A stretch of DNA of 64,000 bases. Source: Branchinecta lynchi (Eukaryota; Arthropoda; Branchiopoda; Anostraca; Branchinectidae). The stretch covers positions 1 to 64,000 of the forward strand of contig JAKZAP010000183.1 of assembly GCA_023053575.1 (NCBI GenBank), in the 5' to 3' direction. Every line of letters starts with the position of its first letter. The first letter of the stretch is position 1. The position numbers were made by a program, and so were the translations under genes. A model generated the notes under the pieces. That model ran no database searches and was not told the origin of the DNA. It saw only the letters and a program-made list of their open reading frames with translations. Below are positions 1 through 14,264 of the stretch, piece after piece.

Positions 1-1725
1 GTCAAGACAGACAGACAGTTAGTAAAGACAGACAGACAGTCAGTCAAGACAGACAGACAGACAGAGAGTCAGTCAAGACAGACACACAGTCAGTCAGTCA
101 AGACAGATATACAGACAGACAGCAAATCAGTCAGTCAAGACAGAAAGACATTCAGTCAAGAAAGACTGACAGACAGTCAGTCAGTCAGTCAAGACAGACA
201 GACAGTTAGTCAAGACAGACAGACAGACAGACATACAGTCAGTCAATACAGACAGACAGTCAGTCAAGACAGACAGACAGACAGACAGTCAGTCATGACA
301 GACACACAGACAGTCAGTCAAGACAGACAGACAGACAGCAAGGCAGTTAGTCAAGACAGAAAGACATTCAGTCAAGAAAGACTGACAGACAGTCAGTCAG
401 TAAGTCAAGACAGACAGACATACATACAGTCAGTCAAGACAGACAGACATACATACAGTCAGTCAAGACAGACAGACAGAGAGTTAGTCAAGACAGACAG
501 ACAGACAGAGAGTCAAGTCAGACAGACAGACAGTCAGTCAAGATAGACAGACAGCTAGTCAAGACAGACAGACACTCAGTCAAGAGAGACAGACAGTCAG
601 TCAAGACAGACAGACAGTAAGTCTAGACAGACAGACAGACAGACAGCCAGTCAAGACAGACAGACAGACAGTCAGTCAGTCAGTCAAGACAGACAGACAG
701 TTAGTCAAGACAGACAGACAGACATACAGTCAGTCAAGACAGACAGACAGTCAGTCAAGACAGACAGACAGACAGACAGTCAGTCAAGACAGACACACAG
801 ACAGTCAGTCAAGACAGACAGACAGACAGCGAGTCAGTTAGTCAAGACAGAAAGACATTCAGTCAAGAAAGACTGACAGACAGTCAGTCAGTAAGTCAAG
901 ACAGACAGACATACATACAGTCAGTCAAGACAGACAGACAGAGAGTTAGTCAAGACAGACAGACAGACAGAGAGTCAAGACAGACAGACAGATAGTCAGT
1001 CAAGATAGACAGACAGCTAGTCAAGACAGACAGACACTCAGTCAAGACAGACAGACAGTCAGTCAAGACAGACAGACAGTCAGTCTAGAAAGACAGACAG
1101 ACAGACAGCCAGTCAAGACAGACAGACAGACAGTCAGTCAGTCAGTCAAGACAGACAGACAGTTAGTCAAGACAGATAGACAGTCAGTCAAGACAGACAG
1201 ACAGACAGACAGTCAGTTATTCAAGACAGACAGACAGTTAGTCAAGACAGACATACAGTCAGTCAAGACAGACAGACAGGACACACAGACAGTCAGTCAA
1301 GACAGATAGACTAACAGCAAGTCAGTCAGTCGAGACAGAAAGACAGACAGACAGTCAGTTATTCAAGACAGACAGACAGTTAGTCAAGACAGACAGACAG
1401 TCAGTCAAGACAGACAGACAGGACACACAGACAGTCAGTCAAGACAGATAGACTAACAGCAAGTCAGTCAGTCGAGACAGAAAGACATTCAGTCAAGAAA
1501 GACTGACAGACAGTCAGTCAGTCAGTCAAGACAGACATACAGTTAGTCAAGAAAGACAGACAGACATACAGTCATTCAAGACAGACAAACAGAGAGTTAG
1601 TCAAGACAGACAGACAGACAGAGAGTCAGTCAAGACAGACAGACAGACAGTCAGTCAAGCCAAACAGACAGACAGTCAGTCAAGATAGACAGACAGTTAG
1701 TCAAGACAGACAGACAGACAGTCAG
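1..1725 (+). repeat. Higher-order repeat copy, about 7.5 kb period (left copy)
   Basis: This segment matches 7507-9175 in variant order. Window base 1 aligns with 7507, the CATGAC variant at 294 aligns with 7821, and the CTAACAGCAAG variant at 1311 aligns with 8759. The offset drifts from 7506 to 7527 to 7448 because of small indels. The match was read by eye from marker variants, so the borders are approximate. Confidence 0.75.
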
Positions 1726-2179
1726 TCAAGACAGACAGACAGATAGACAGTCAGTCAAGACAGACAGACAGACAGTCAGTCAAGGAAGACAGACAGACAG
1801 ACAGTCAGTCAAGACAGACATAAGACAGTCAGTCAGTCAGTCAAGACAGACAGACAGTTAGTCAAGACAGTCTCAGTCAGTCAAGACAGACAGACAGTTA
1901 GTAAAGACAGACAGACAGTCAGTCAAGACAGACAGACAGACAGAGAGTCAGTCAAGACAGACACACAGTCAGTCAGTCAAGACAGACAGACAGACAGACA
2001 GACAGTCAGTCAAGACTGATAGACAGTTAGACAGTCAGTCAAGACAGACAGACAGACAGTCAGTCAAGACAGACAGACAGATAGACAGTCAGTCAAGACA
2101 GACAGACAGACAGTCAGTCAAGGAAGACAGACAGACAGACAGTCAGTCAAGACAGACAGAAGACAGTCAGTCAGTCAGT

Positions 2180-4165
2180 CAAGACAGACAGACAGTTAGT
2201 CAAGACAGTCTCAGTCAGTCAAGACAGACAGACAGTTAGTAAAGACAGACAGACAGTCAGTCAAGACAGACAGACAGACAGAGAGTCAGTCAAGACAGAC
2301 ACACAGTCAGTCAGTCAAGACAGACAGACAGACAGACAGCAAATCAGTCAGTCAAGACAGAAAGACATTCAGTCAAGAAAGACTGACAGACAGTCAGTCA
2401 GTCAGTCAAGACAGACAGACAGTTAGTCAAGACAGACAGACAGACAGCAAGTCAGTTAGTCAAGACAGAAAGACATTCAGTCAAGAAAGACTGACAGACA
2501 GTCAGTCAGTAAGTCAAGACAGACAGACATACATACAGTCAGTCAAGACAGACAGACAGAGAGTCAGTCAAGACAGATAGACAGACAGTCAGTCAAGACA
2601 GACAGACTGACAGTAAGTCAGGACAGATAGACAGTGAGTCAGTCAAAACAGACAGACAGTCGGTCAACACAGAAAGACAGTCAGACAAGACACAAAGACA
2701 GACAGAGAGACAGACAGAGAGACAGACAGACAGTCAAGAAAGACAGACAGCCAGTCCGTCAGTCAAGACAGACAGATAGACAGTCAGTCAAGACAGAGAG
2801 ACAGACAGACAGTCAGTTAGTCAAGACAGACAGACAGTTAGTCAAGACAGACAGACAGTCAGTCAAGACAGACAGACATACAGACAGTCAGTCAAGACAG
2901 ACACACAGACAGTCAGTCAAGACAGACAGACATACAGCAAGTTAGTTAGTCAAGACAGAAAGACATTCAGTCAAGAAAGACAGACAGACAGTCAGTCAGT
3001 AAGTCAAGACAGACAGACATACATACATTCAGTCAAGCCCGACAGACAGAGAGTTAGTCAAGACAGACAGACAGACAGAGAGTCAAGACAGACAGACAGA
3101 CAGTCAGTCAAGATAGACCGACAGCTAGTCAAGACAGACAGACAGTCAGTCAAGAAAGACAGACACTCAGTCAAGACAGACAGAAGGTCAGTCTAGACAG
3201 ACAGACAGACAGACAGTCAGTCAAGACAGACAGACAGACAGTCAGTCAGTCAGTGAAGACAGACAGACAGTTAGTCAAGAAAGACAGTTAGTCAATCAAG
3301 ACAGACAGACAGACAGACAGACAGTCAGTCCAGAGAGACAGACAGACAGTCAGTCAAGACAGACAGACAGAGAGTCAGTCAAGACAGACAGACAGAGAGT
3401 CAGTCAAGACAGACAGACAGACAGTCAGTCAAGACAAACAGACAGACAGTCAGTCAAAGCAGACAGACAGACAGTCGGTCAAGACAGATAGGCAGAGAGT
3501 CAGTGAAGACAAACAGACAGTCGGTCATCAAGAACAAACAGTCAGACAAGACACAAAGACAGACATACAGTGAGTCAAGACAGACAGACAGACAGAGAGT
3601 TAGTCAAGACAGACAGACAGAGAGTTAGTCAAGACAGACAGACAGACAGAGAGTCAGTCAAGACAGACAGACAGACAATCAGTCAAGCCAGACAGACAGA
3701 TAGTCAGTCAAGACAGTCAGACAGACAGACAGTCGGTCAAGACAGATAGACAGAGAGTCAGTCAGTCAGTCAAGACAGACAGAAAGTCAGTCAAGACTGA
3801 CAGACAGACAGACAGTCAGTCAAGACAGACAGACAGACAGTCAGTCAAGACAGACAGACAGACAGTCAGTCAAGACAGACAGACAGACAGTTAGTCAAGA
3901 CAGACAGACAGACAGACAGTCAGTCAAGACAGACAGAAAGACAGACAGCAAGTGAGTCAGTCCAGATAGTCAGTAAAATCAGACAGACAGACAGTCAGTC
4001 AAGACAGGCAGACAGACAGTCAGTCAAGACAGACAGAAGACAGTCAGTCAAGACAGACAGACAGTTAGTCAAGACAGTCAGTCAGTCAGTCAAGACAGAC
4101 AGACAGTTAGTCAGTCAAGCCAGACAGACAAATAGTCAGTCAAGATAGACAGACAGTTAGTCAAG
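2180..4165 (+). repeat. Higher-order repeat copy, about 3.25 kb period (left copy)
   Basis: Marker variants recur about 3253 bp downstream: GTCTCAGTC at 2208 versus 5461, and TAGACAGTGAGTC at 2628 versus 5881. A CAGTAAAATC variant at 3971 recurs near 7246. The copy ends near an ACAAATAGTC variant (about 4130 versus 7403). Borders are approximate. Confidence 0.75.
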
Positions 4166-5432
4166 ACAGATAGACAGACAGTCAGTCAGTCAGTCAAGAC
4201 AGACAGACAGTCAGTCAAGATAGACAGACAGTTAGTCAAGACAGACAGACAGTCAGTCAAGACAGACAGACAGATAGTCAGTCAGTCAGTCAAGACAGAC
4301 AGACAGTCAGTCGGTCAACAAAGACAGACAGTCAGACAAGACACAAAGACAGACAGACAGACAGTCAAGACATAAAGACAGACAGACAGTTAGTCAAGAC
4401 AGACAGAGAGAGAGTCGGTGAATATAGACAGACAGAGAGTCAGTCAAGACAGACAGACAGACAGTCAGTCAAGACAGACAGACTGACTGTAAGTCATGAC
4501 AGATAGACAGTGAGTCAGTCAAGACAGACAGACAGTCGGTCAAAACAGAAAGACAGTCAGACAAGACACAAAGACAGACAGTCAAGACAGACAGAGAGAC
4601 AGAAAGACAGTCAAGAAAGACAGACAGACAGTCAGTCAGTCAAGACAGACAGACAGACAGTCAGTCAAGACAGAGAGACAGACAGACAGTCAGTTATTCA
4701 AGACAGACAGACAGTTAGTCAAGACAGACAGACAGTCAGTCAAGACAGACAGACAGGACACACAGACAGTCAGTCAAGACAGATAGACTAACAGCAAGTC
4801 AGTCAGTCGAGACAGAAAGACATTCAGTCAAGAAAGACTGACAGACAGTCAGTCAGTCAGTCAAGACAGACATACAGTTAGTCAAGAAAGACAGACAGAC
4901 ATACAGTCATTCAAGACAGACAAACAGAGAGTTAGTCAAGACAGACAGACAGACAGAGAGTCAGTCAAGACAGACAGACAGACAGTCAGTCAAGCCAAAC
5001 AGACAGACAGTCAGTCAAGATAGACAGACAGTCAGTCAAGACAGACAGACAGTTAGTCAAGACAGTCTCAGTCAGTCAAGACAGACAGACAGTTAGTAAA
5101 GACAGACAGACAGTCAGTCAAGACAGACAGACAGACAGAGAGTCAGTCAAGACAGACACACAGTCAGTCAGTCAAGACAGACAGACAGACAGACAGACAG
5201 TCAGTCAAGACTGATAGACAGTTAGACAGTCAGTCAAGACAGACAGACAGACAGTCAGTCAAGACAGACAGACAGATAGACAGTCAGTCAAGACAGACAG
5301 ACAGACAGTCAGTCAAGGAAGACAGACAGACAGACAGTCAGTCAAGACAGACAGAAGACAGACAGCAAATCAGTCAGTCAAGACAGAAAGACATTCAGTC
5401 AAGAAAGACTGACAGACAGTCAGTCAGTCAGT

Positions 5433-7440
5433 CAAGACAGACAGACAGTTAGTCAAGACAGTCTCAGTCAGTCAAGACAGACAGACAGTTAGTAAAGACA
5501 GACAGACAGTCAGTCAAGACAGACAGACAGACAGAGAGTCAGTCAAGACAGACACACAGTCAGTCAGTCAAGACAGACAGACAGACAGACAGCAAATCAG
5601 TCAGTCAAGACAGAAAGACATTCAGTCAAGAAAGACTGACAGACAGTCAGTCAGTCAGTCAAGACAGACAGACAGTTAGTCAAGACAGACAGACAGACAG
5701 CAAGTCAGTTAGTCAAGACAGAAAGACATTCAGTCAAGAAAGACTGACAGACAGTCAGTCAGTAAGTCAAGACAGACAGACATACATACAGTCAGTCAAG
5801 ACAGACAGACAGAGAGTCAGTCAAGACAGATAGACAGACACTCAGTCAAGACAGACAGACTGACAGTAAGTCAGGACAGATAGACAGTGAGTCAGTCAAA
5901 ACAGACAGACAGTCGGTCAACACAGAAAGACAGTCAGACAAGACACAAAGACAGACAGTCAAGACAGACAGAGAGACAGACAGACAGTCAAGAAAGACAG
6001 ACAGACAGTCCGTCAGTCAAGACAGACAGATAGACAGTCAGTCAAGACAGAGAGACAGACAGACAGTCAGTTAGTCAAGACAGACAGACAGTTAGTCAAG
6101 ACAGACAGACAGTCAGACAAGACAGACAGACATACAGACAGTCAGTCAAGACAGACACACAGACAGTCAGTCAAGACAGACAGACAGACAGCAAGTTAGT
6201 TAGTCAAGACAGAAAGACATTCAGTCAAGAAAGACAGACAGACAGTCAGTCAGTAAGTCAAGACAGACAGACATACATACATTCAGTCAAGCCCGACAGA
6301 CAGAGAGTTAGTCAAGACAGACAGACAGACAGAGAGTCAAGACAGACAGACAGACAGTCAGTCAAGATAGACAGACAGCTAGTCAAGACAGACAGACAGT
6401 CAGTCAAGAAAGACAGACACTCAGTCAAGACAGACAGAAGGTCAGTCTAGACAGACAGACAGACAGACAGTCAGTCAAGACAGACAGACAGACAGTCAGT
6501 CAGTCAGTGAAGACAGACAGACAGTTAGTCAAGAAAGACAGTTAGTCAATCAAGACAGACAGACAGACAGACAGACAGTCAGTCCAGAGAGACAGACAGA
6601 CAGTCAGTCAAGACAGACAGACAGAGAGTCAGTCAAGACAGACAGAGAGTCAGTCAAGACAGACAGACAGAGAGTCAGTCAAGACAGACAGACAGACAGT
6701 CAGTCAAGACAAACAGACAGACAGTCAGTCAAAGCAGACAGACAGACAGTCGGTCAAGACAGATAGGCAGAGAGTCAGTGAAGACAAACAGACAGTCGGT
6801 CATCAAAAACAAACAGTCAGACAAGACACAAAGACAGACATACAGTTAGTCAAGACAGACAGACAGACAGAGAGTTAGTCAAGACAGACAGACAGAGAGT
6901 TAGTCAAGACAGACAGACAGACAGAGAGTCAGTCAAGACAGACAGACAGACAATCAGTCAAGCCAGACAGACAGATAGTCAGTCAAGACAGTCAGACAGA
7001 CAGACAGTCGGTCAAGACAGATAGACAGAGAGTCAGTCAGTCAGTCAAGACAGACAGAAAGTCAGTCAAGACTGACAGACAGACTGACAGTCAGTCAAGA
7101 CAGACAGACAGACAGTCAGTCAAGACAGACAGACAGACAGTCAGTCAAGACAGACAGACAGACAGTTAGTCAAGACAGACAGACAGACAGACAGTCAGTC
7201 AAGACAGACAGAAAGACAGACAGCAAGTGAGTCAGTCCAGACAGTCAGTAAAATCAGACAGACAGACAGTCAGTCAAGACAGGCAGACAGACAGTCAGTC
7301 AAGACAGACAGAAGACAGTCAGTCAAGACAGACAGACAGTTAGTCAAGACAGTCAGTCAGTCAGTCAAGACAGACAGACAGTTAGTCAGTCAAGCCAGAC
7401 AGACAAATAGTCAGTCAAGATAGACAGACAGTTAGTCAAG
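5433..7440 (+). repeat. Higher-order repeat copy, about 3.25 kb period (right copy)
   Basis: Partner of 2180-4165 with the same ordered variants, including the CGGTCATCAA variant and the CAGTAAAATC variant. Offsets of 3253 to 3275 bp show a few small indels since duplication. Confidence 0.75.
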
Positions 7441-7506
7441 ACAGACAGAAGACAGTCAGTCAGTCAGTCAAGACAGACAGACAGTTAGTCAAGACAGTCT
7501 CAGTCA

Positions 7507-9175
7507 GTCAAGACAGACAGACAGTTAGTAAAGACAGACAGACAGTCAGTCAAGACAGACAGACAGACAGAGAGTCAGTCAAGACAGACACACAGTCAGT
7601 CAGTCAAGACAGATAGACAGACAGACAGCAAATCAGTCAGTCAAGACAGAAAGACATTCAGTCAAGAAAGACTGACAGACAGTCAGTCAGTCAGTCAAGA
7701 CAGACAGACAGTTAGTCAAGACAGACAGACAGACAGACATACAGTCAGTCAATACAGACAGACAGTCAGTCAAGACAGACAGACAGTCAGTCAAGACAGA
7801 CAGACAGACAGACAGTCAGACATGACAGACACACAGACAGTCAGTCAAGACAGACAGACAGACAGCAAGGCAGTTAGTCAAGACAGAAAGACATTCAGTC
7901 AAGAAAGACTGACAGACAGTCAGTCAGTAAGTCAAGACAGACAGACATACATACAGTCAGTCAAGACAGACAGACAGAGAGTTAGTCAAGACAGACAGAC
8001 AGACAGAGAGCCAAGTCAGACAGACAGACAGTCAGTCAAGATAGACAGACAGCTAGTCAAGACAGACAGACACTCAGTCAAGAGAGACAGACAGTCAGTC
8101 AAGACAGACAGACAGTAAGTCTAGACAGACAGACAGACAGACAGCCAGTCAAGACAGACAGACAGACAGTCAGTCAGTCAGTCAAGACAGACAGACAGTT
8201 AGTCAAGACAGACAGACAGACATACAGTCAGTCAAGACAGACAGACAGTCAGTCAAGGCAGACACACAGACAGTCAGTCAAGACAGACAGACAGACAGCG
8301 AGTCAGTTAGTCAAGACAGAAAGACATTCAGTCAAGAAAGACTGACAGACAGTCAGTCAGTAAGTCAAGACAGACAGACATACATACAGTCAGTCAAGAC
8401 AGACAGACAGAGAGTTAGTCAAGACAGACAGACAGACAGAGAGTCAAGACAGACAGACAGATAGTCAGTCAAGATAGACAGACAGCTAGTCAAGACAGAC
8501 AGACACTCAGTCAAGACAGACAGACAGTCAGTCTAGAAAGACAGACAGACAGACAGCCAGTCAAGACAGACAGACAGACAGTCAGTCAGTCAGTCAAGAC
8601 AGACAGACAGTTAGTCAAGACAGATAGACAGTCAGTCAAGACAGACAGACAGACAGACAGTCAGTTATTCAAGGCAGACAGACAGTTAGTCAAGACAGAC
8701 AGACAGTCAGTCAAGACAGACAGACAGGACACACAGACAGTCAGTCAAGACAGATAGACTAACAGCAAGTCAGTCAGTCGAGACAGAAAGACAGACAGAC
8801 AGTCAGTTATTCAAGACAGACAGACAGTTAGTCAAGACAGACAGACAGTCAGTCAAGACAGACAGACAGGACACACAGACAGTCAGTCAAGACAGATAGA
8901 ATAACAGCAAGTCAGTCAGTCGAGACAGAAAGACATTCAGTCAAGAGAGACTGACAGACAGTCAGTCAGTCAGTCAAGACAGACATACAGTTAGTCAAGA
9001 AAGACAGACAGACATACAGTCATTCAAGACAGACAAACAGAGAGTTAGTCAAGACAGACAGACAGACAGAGAGTCAGTCAAGACAGACAGACAGACAGTC
9101 AGTCAAGCCAAACAGACAGACAGTCAGTCAAGATAGACAGACAGTTAGTCAAGACAGACAGACAGACAGTCAGTC
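7507..9175 (+). repeat. Higher-order repeat copy, about 7.5 kb period (right copy)
   Basis: Partner of 1-1725. It shares the diagnostic order of an ACACACAG variant, the CAAGGCAGTTAG variant, GAAAGACATTCAG, and the paired CTAACAGCAAG blocks (8759 and the altered ATAACAGCAAG near 8910). Confidence 0.75.
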
Positions 9176-12100
9176 AGTCAAGACAGACAGACAGTTAGTC
9201 AAGACAGTCTCAGTCAGTCAAGACAGACAGACAGTTAGTAAAGACAGACAGACAGTCAGTCAAGACAGACAGACAGACAGAGAGTCAGTCAAGACAGACA
9301 CACAGTCAGTCAGTCAAGACAGACAGACAGACAGACAGACAGTCAGTCAAGACTGATAGACAGTTAGACAGTCAGTCAAGACAGACAGACAGACAGTCAG
9401 TCAAGACAGACAGACAGATAGACAGTCAGTCAAGACAGACAGACAGACAGTCAGTCAAGGAAGACAGACAGACAGACAGTCAGTCAAGACAGACAGAAGA
9501 CAGTCAGTCAGTCAGTCAAGACAGACAGACAGTTAGTCAAGACAGTCTCAGTCAGTCAAGACAGACAGACAGTTAGTAAAGACAGACAGACAGTCAGTCA
9601 AGACAGACAGACAGACAGAGAGTCAGTCAAGACAGACACACAGTCAGTCAGTCAAGACAGACAGACAGACAGACAGCAAATCAGTCAGTCAAGACAGAAA
9701 GACATTCAGTCAAGAAAGACTGACAGACAGTTAGTCAGTCAGTCAAGACAGACAGACAGTTAGTCAAGACAGACAGACAGACAGACATACAGTCAGTCAA
9801 GACAGACAGACAGAGAGTTAGTCAAGACAGACAGACAGACAGAGAGTCAAGTCAGACAGACAGACAGTCAGTCAAGATAGACAGACAGCTAGTCAAGAAA
9901 GACAGACACTCAGTCAAGAGAGACAGACAGTCAGTCAAGACAGACAGACAGTAAGTCTAGACAGACAGACAGACAGACAGCCAGTCAAGACAGACAGACA
10001 GACAGTCAGTCAGTCAGTCAAGACAGACAGACAGTTAGTCAAGACAGACAGACAGACAGACAGACAGACAGTCAGTCAAGACAGACACACAGACAGTCAG
10101 TCAAGACAGACAGACAGACAGCAAGTCAGTTAGTCAAGACAGAAAGACATTCAGTCAAGAAAGACTGACAGACAGTCAGTCAGTAAGTCAAGACAGACAG
10201 ACATACATACAGTCAGTCAAGACAGACAGACAGAGAGTTAGTCAAGACAGACAGACAGACAGAGAGTCAAGACAGACAGACAGATAGTCAGTCAAGATAG
10301 ACAGACAGCTAGTCAAGACAGACAGACACTCAGTCAAGACAGACAGACAGTAAGTCAAGACAGACAGACAGTCAGTCTAGAAAGACAGACAGACAGACAG
10401 CCAGTCAAGACAGACAGACAGACAGTCAGTCAGTCAGTCAAGACAGACAGACAGTTAGTCAAGACAGATAGACAGTCAGTCAAGACAGAAAGACAGTCAG
10501 TGCAGAGAAACAGACAGACAGTCAGTCAAGACAGATAGACAGAGAGTCAGTCAAGACAGACAGACAGAGAGTCAGTCAAGACAGACAGACAGACAGTCAG
10601 TCAGTCAGTCAAGGCAGACAGACAGTCAGTCGGTCAACAAAGACAGACAGTCAGTCGGTCAACAAAGACAGACAGTTAGACAAGAAACAAAGACAGACAG
10701 ACAGTCAGTCAAGACAGTCAGTCAAGACAGACAGTCAGTCAAGTTAGACAAGCACACAGTCAGTCAAGACAGACAGACAGACAGAAAGTCAGTCAGTCCA
10801 GACAGACATACAGTTAGTCAAGACAGACAGACAGACATACAGTCAGTCAAGACAGACAGACAGAGAGTTAGTCAAGACAGACAGACAGACAGAGAGTCAG
10901 TCAAGACAGACAGACAGACAGTCAGTCAAGCCAGACAGACAGATAGTCAGTCAAGACAGTCAGACAGACAGACAGTCGGTCAAGACAGATAGACAGAGAG
11001 TCAGTCAGTCAGTCTAGACAGACAGACAGTTAGTCAAGACAGACAGACAGTCAGTCAAGACAGACAGACAGACAGTCAGTCAAGACAGACAGGCAGACAG
11101 TTAGTCAAGACAGAAAGACAGACAGACAGTCAGTCAAGACAGACAGAAAGACAGACAGTCAGTCAAGACAGACAGACAGTCAGTCAAGACAGACAGACAG
11201 ACAGTCAGTCAGTCAGTCAAGGCAGACAGACAGTCAGTCGGTCAACAAAGACAGACAGTCAGTCGGTCAACAAAGACAGACAGTCAGACAAGAAACAAAG
11301 ACAGACAGTCAGTCAGTCAAAACAGACAGACAGTCAGTCAAGACAGACAGTCAGTCAAGTTAGACAGACAGACAGACAGAAAGTCAGTCAGTCAAGACAG
11401 AAAGACTGTCAGTCAAGTCAGATAGACGGACAGCCAGTCAAGACAGACAGACAGACAGTCAGTCAGTCAGTCAAGACAGACAGACAGACAGTCAGTCAGT
11501 CAGTCAAGACAGACAAACAGTTAGTCAAGACAGACATTGAGATAGACAGTCAGTCAGTCAAGACAGACAGATATACAGTTAGTCAAGACAGCCAGACAGA
11601 CAGACAGACAGTCAGTCAAGACAGACAGACAGACAGTCAGTCAAGACAGACAGACAAAGAGTCAGTCAAGACAGACAGACAGAAAGTCAGTCAAGACAGA
11701 CAGACAGAGAGTCAGTCAAGACAGACAGACAGGACAGACAGAGGGTCAGTCAAGACAGAGAGACAGACAGTCAGTCAGTCAAGACAGACAGACAGTCAGT
11801 TAAGACAGACAGACAGACATACAGTTAGTCAAGACAGGCAGACAGAGAGTCAGTCAAGACAGACAGACAGAGAGTCAGTCGAGACAGACAGGACAAACAG
11901 ACAGTCAGTCAAGACAGAGAGACAGACAGTCAGTCAGTCAAGACAGACAGACAGTCAGTCAAGACAGACAGACAGACAGTCAGTCAGTCAGTCAAGACAG
12001 ACAGACAGTCAGTCGGTCAACAAAGACAGACAGTCAGACAAGACACAAAGACAGACAGACAGTCAGTCAAAACAGACAGACAGTCAGTCAAGACAGACAG

Positions 12101-13656
12101 TCAGTCAAGTTAGACAGACAGACAGTCAGTCAAGACAGACAGACAGACAAAAAGTCAGTCAGTCAAAACAGAAAGACTGTCAGTCAAGTCAGATAGACGG
12201 ACAGTCAGTCAAGACAGACAGTCAGTCAGTCAGTCAAGACAGACAGACAGACACTCAGTCAGCCAGTCAAGACAGACAAACAGTTAGTCAAGACAGACAT
12301 TGAGACAGACAGTCAGTCAGTCAAGACAGACAGACAGACAGATATACAGTTAGTCAAGACAACCAGACAGACAGACAGACAGTCAGTCAAGACAGACAGA
12401 CAGACAGTCAGTCAAGACAGACAGACAGAGAGTCAGTCAAGACAGACAGACAGAGAGTCAGTCAAGACAGACAGACAGAGAGTCAGTCAAGACAGACAGA
12501 CAGGACAGACAGACAGTCAGTCAAGACAGAGAGACAGACAGTCAGTCATTCAAGACAGACAATCAGTCAGTTAAGACAGACAGACAGACATACAATTAGT
12601 CAAGACAGGCAGACAGAGAGTCAGTCAAGACAGACAGACAGAGAGTCAGTCGAGACAGAAAGACAGAGAGGCAGGCAAGACAGACAGACAGGACACACAG
12701 ACAGTCAGTCAAGACAGACAGACTAACAGCAAGTCAGTCAGTCGAGACAGAAAGACATTCGGTCAAGAAAGACTGACAGACAGTCAGTCAGTCAGTCAAG
12801 ACAGACATACAGTTAGTCAAGACAGACAGACAGACATACAGTCATTCAAGACAGACAAAGAGAGAGTTAGTCAAGACAGACAGACAGACAGAGAGTCAGT
12901 CAAGACAGACAGACAGACAGTCAGTCAAGCCAAACAGACAGACAGTCAGTCAAGACAGACAGACAGTTAGTCAAGACAGACAGACAGTCAGTCAAGACAG
13001 ACAGACAGACAGACAGCAAGTCAGTCAAGACAGACAGAAGACAGTCAGTCAAGACAGACAGACAGTTAGTCAAGACAGACAGACAGTCAGTCAAGACAGA
13101 CGGACAGACAGTCAGTCAGTCAGTCAAGACAGACAGACAGTTAGTCAAGACAGACAGACAGACATACAGTCCGTCAAGACAGACAGACAGTCAGTCAAGA
13201 CAGACAGACAGACAGACAGTCAGTCAAGACAGACACACAGACAGTCAGTCAAGACAGACAGACAGACAGCAAGTCAGTTAGTCAAGACAGAAAGACATTC
13301 AGTCAAGAAAGACTGACAGACAGTCAGTCAGTAAGTCAAGACAGACAGACATACATACAGTCGTCAAGACAGACAGGTAGAGAGTTAGTCAAGACAGACA
13401 GACAGACAGAGAGTCAAGACAGACAGACAGACAGTCAGTCAAGATAGACAGACAGCTAGTCAAGACAGACAGACACTCAGTCAAGAGAGACAGACAGTCA
13501 GTCAAGACAGACAGACAGTCAGTCCAGACAGACAGACAGACAGACAGCCAGTCAAGACAGACAGACAGACAGTCAGTCAGTCAGTCAAGACAGACAGACA
13601 GTTAGTAAAGACAGACAGACAGTCAGTCAAGACAGACAGACAGACAGACAGTCAGT

Positions 13657-13660
13657 CCAG
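13657..13660. repeat. Target site duplication CCAG, left (element 1)
   Basis: CCAG lies directly before the TG of the 5' LTR and again at 25308-25311 directly after the CA of the 3' LTR. Joining the flanks across one CCAG gives GTCAGTCCAGAGAGACAG, a satellite variant present uninterrupted near 3326 and 6584. That supports a clean 4-bp duplication. Confidence 0.9.
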
Positions 13661-14250
13661 TGTTACATTGGGTTGGTCATTAATAATTAATTATCGGAAG
13701 CATTTTATTCGTAGTTCAGAAAATATAAAAGACGTAAAAGGATATTCCATTTCCTCTTGGAAACGCAGAGTTTGGGTAGAACTTCCTGGAAATGGCGGTT
13801 TTGAATATCCTGCTAAAAACATAGATTTTGGTAAAGCATCGTGGTTTTTGGGGTTTCTGAAAGAACCGAGATTGTGGAAGCTAACGGAAGTGGCGGTCGT
13901 GGAAGCAGGAACTGGAGAGTGGTTTTTAGAACAGATGCGATTGAGATACGCATGAGACGCGAAAGAGATACGAATTAGAAATAAGCCAAGAAAAAGCTGT
14001 TGTGCATTGGACTATTTTGTGACCAGCAATTTATAATACAGTAAGTCAGCTCGAACCACCGAACGAAAGACTACGATCCTAAATACGCCTTTGAAGAGTT
14101 GAACGATTCCCCCGTTCGCACGCTACCGTTATGTTCGCAAGTCGGGTTTAGCTCTCGGTCAGAGTATCGACATTGAACCAGCAACGAAGGTACCATCGCG
14201 GGACCTCGGCAGTAAAGAGTAATAACACAAGTAATAATCTCATCGGTTCA
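13661..14250 (+). repeat. 5' LTR, element 1
   Basis: It begins TGTTACATTG and ends CGGTTCA, 590 bp, matching 24718-25307 at all but two positions. A TATAAAA box lies at 13724-13730, so transcription would begin a few tens of bases later. No clear AATAAA signal is visible inside the LTR. The 95-residue open frame over the first half of the LTR starts without ATG and is repeated in the 3' LTR, so I do not call it. Confidence 0.95.
13724..13730 (+). promoter_or_regulatory. LTR TATA box, element 1
   Basis: TATAAAA in the first quarter of the 5' LTR, in the expected place for an LTR core promoter. The same string is in the 3' LTR at about 24781. Confidence 0.6.
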
Positions 14251-14251
14251 C

Positions 14252-14264
14252 TGGTGACGCGTTG
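14252..14264 (+). other. Primer binding site, element 1
   Basis: TGGTGACGCGTTG begins one base after the 5' LTR. The leading TGG complements the CCA end of a tRNA, as in most LTR retroelements. I could not assign the tRNA with confidence. The 90 bases from here to the gag ATG are the untranslated leader and contain nothing else I can name. Confidence 0.8.

Larger units (their letters stand above)
1..13656 (+). repeat. CAGT/CAAG/ACAG satellite array, block 1
   Basis: The whole stretch is a degenerate tetranucleotide satellite. Most units read as two or three CAGT words, one CAAG and three to five ACAG words, giving variable units of about 20 to 36 bp. The plus strand is poor in T, which occurs almost only inside CAGT-type words. 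Point variants (GATAGACAG, GAAAGACATTCAG, ACACACAG, GAGAGTCAG) mark sub-families that recur in the same order, showing higher-order repetition. Open frames with TDRQ or SQDRQTD repeats occur because the three words rarely make stop codons. They are not genes. The left end is cut by the window. Confidence 0.97.

Noticed and set aside
1..13656. CRISPR array
   Set aside because: Repeats are contiguous degenerate tetranucleotides with no unique spacers and no cas genes.
13668..13955. 95-codon frame in the 5' LTR, and its copy at 24683-25012
   Set aside because: It lies inside the LTR, starts without ATG in the first copy, and overlaps the TATA box and transcription start region.
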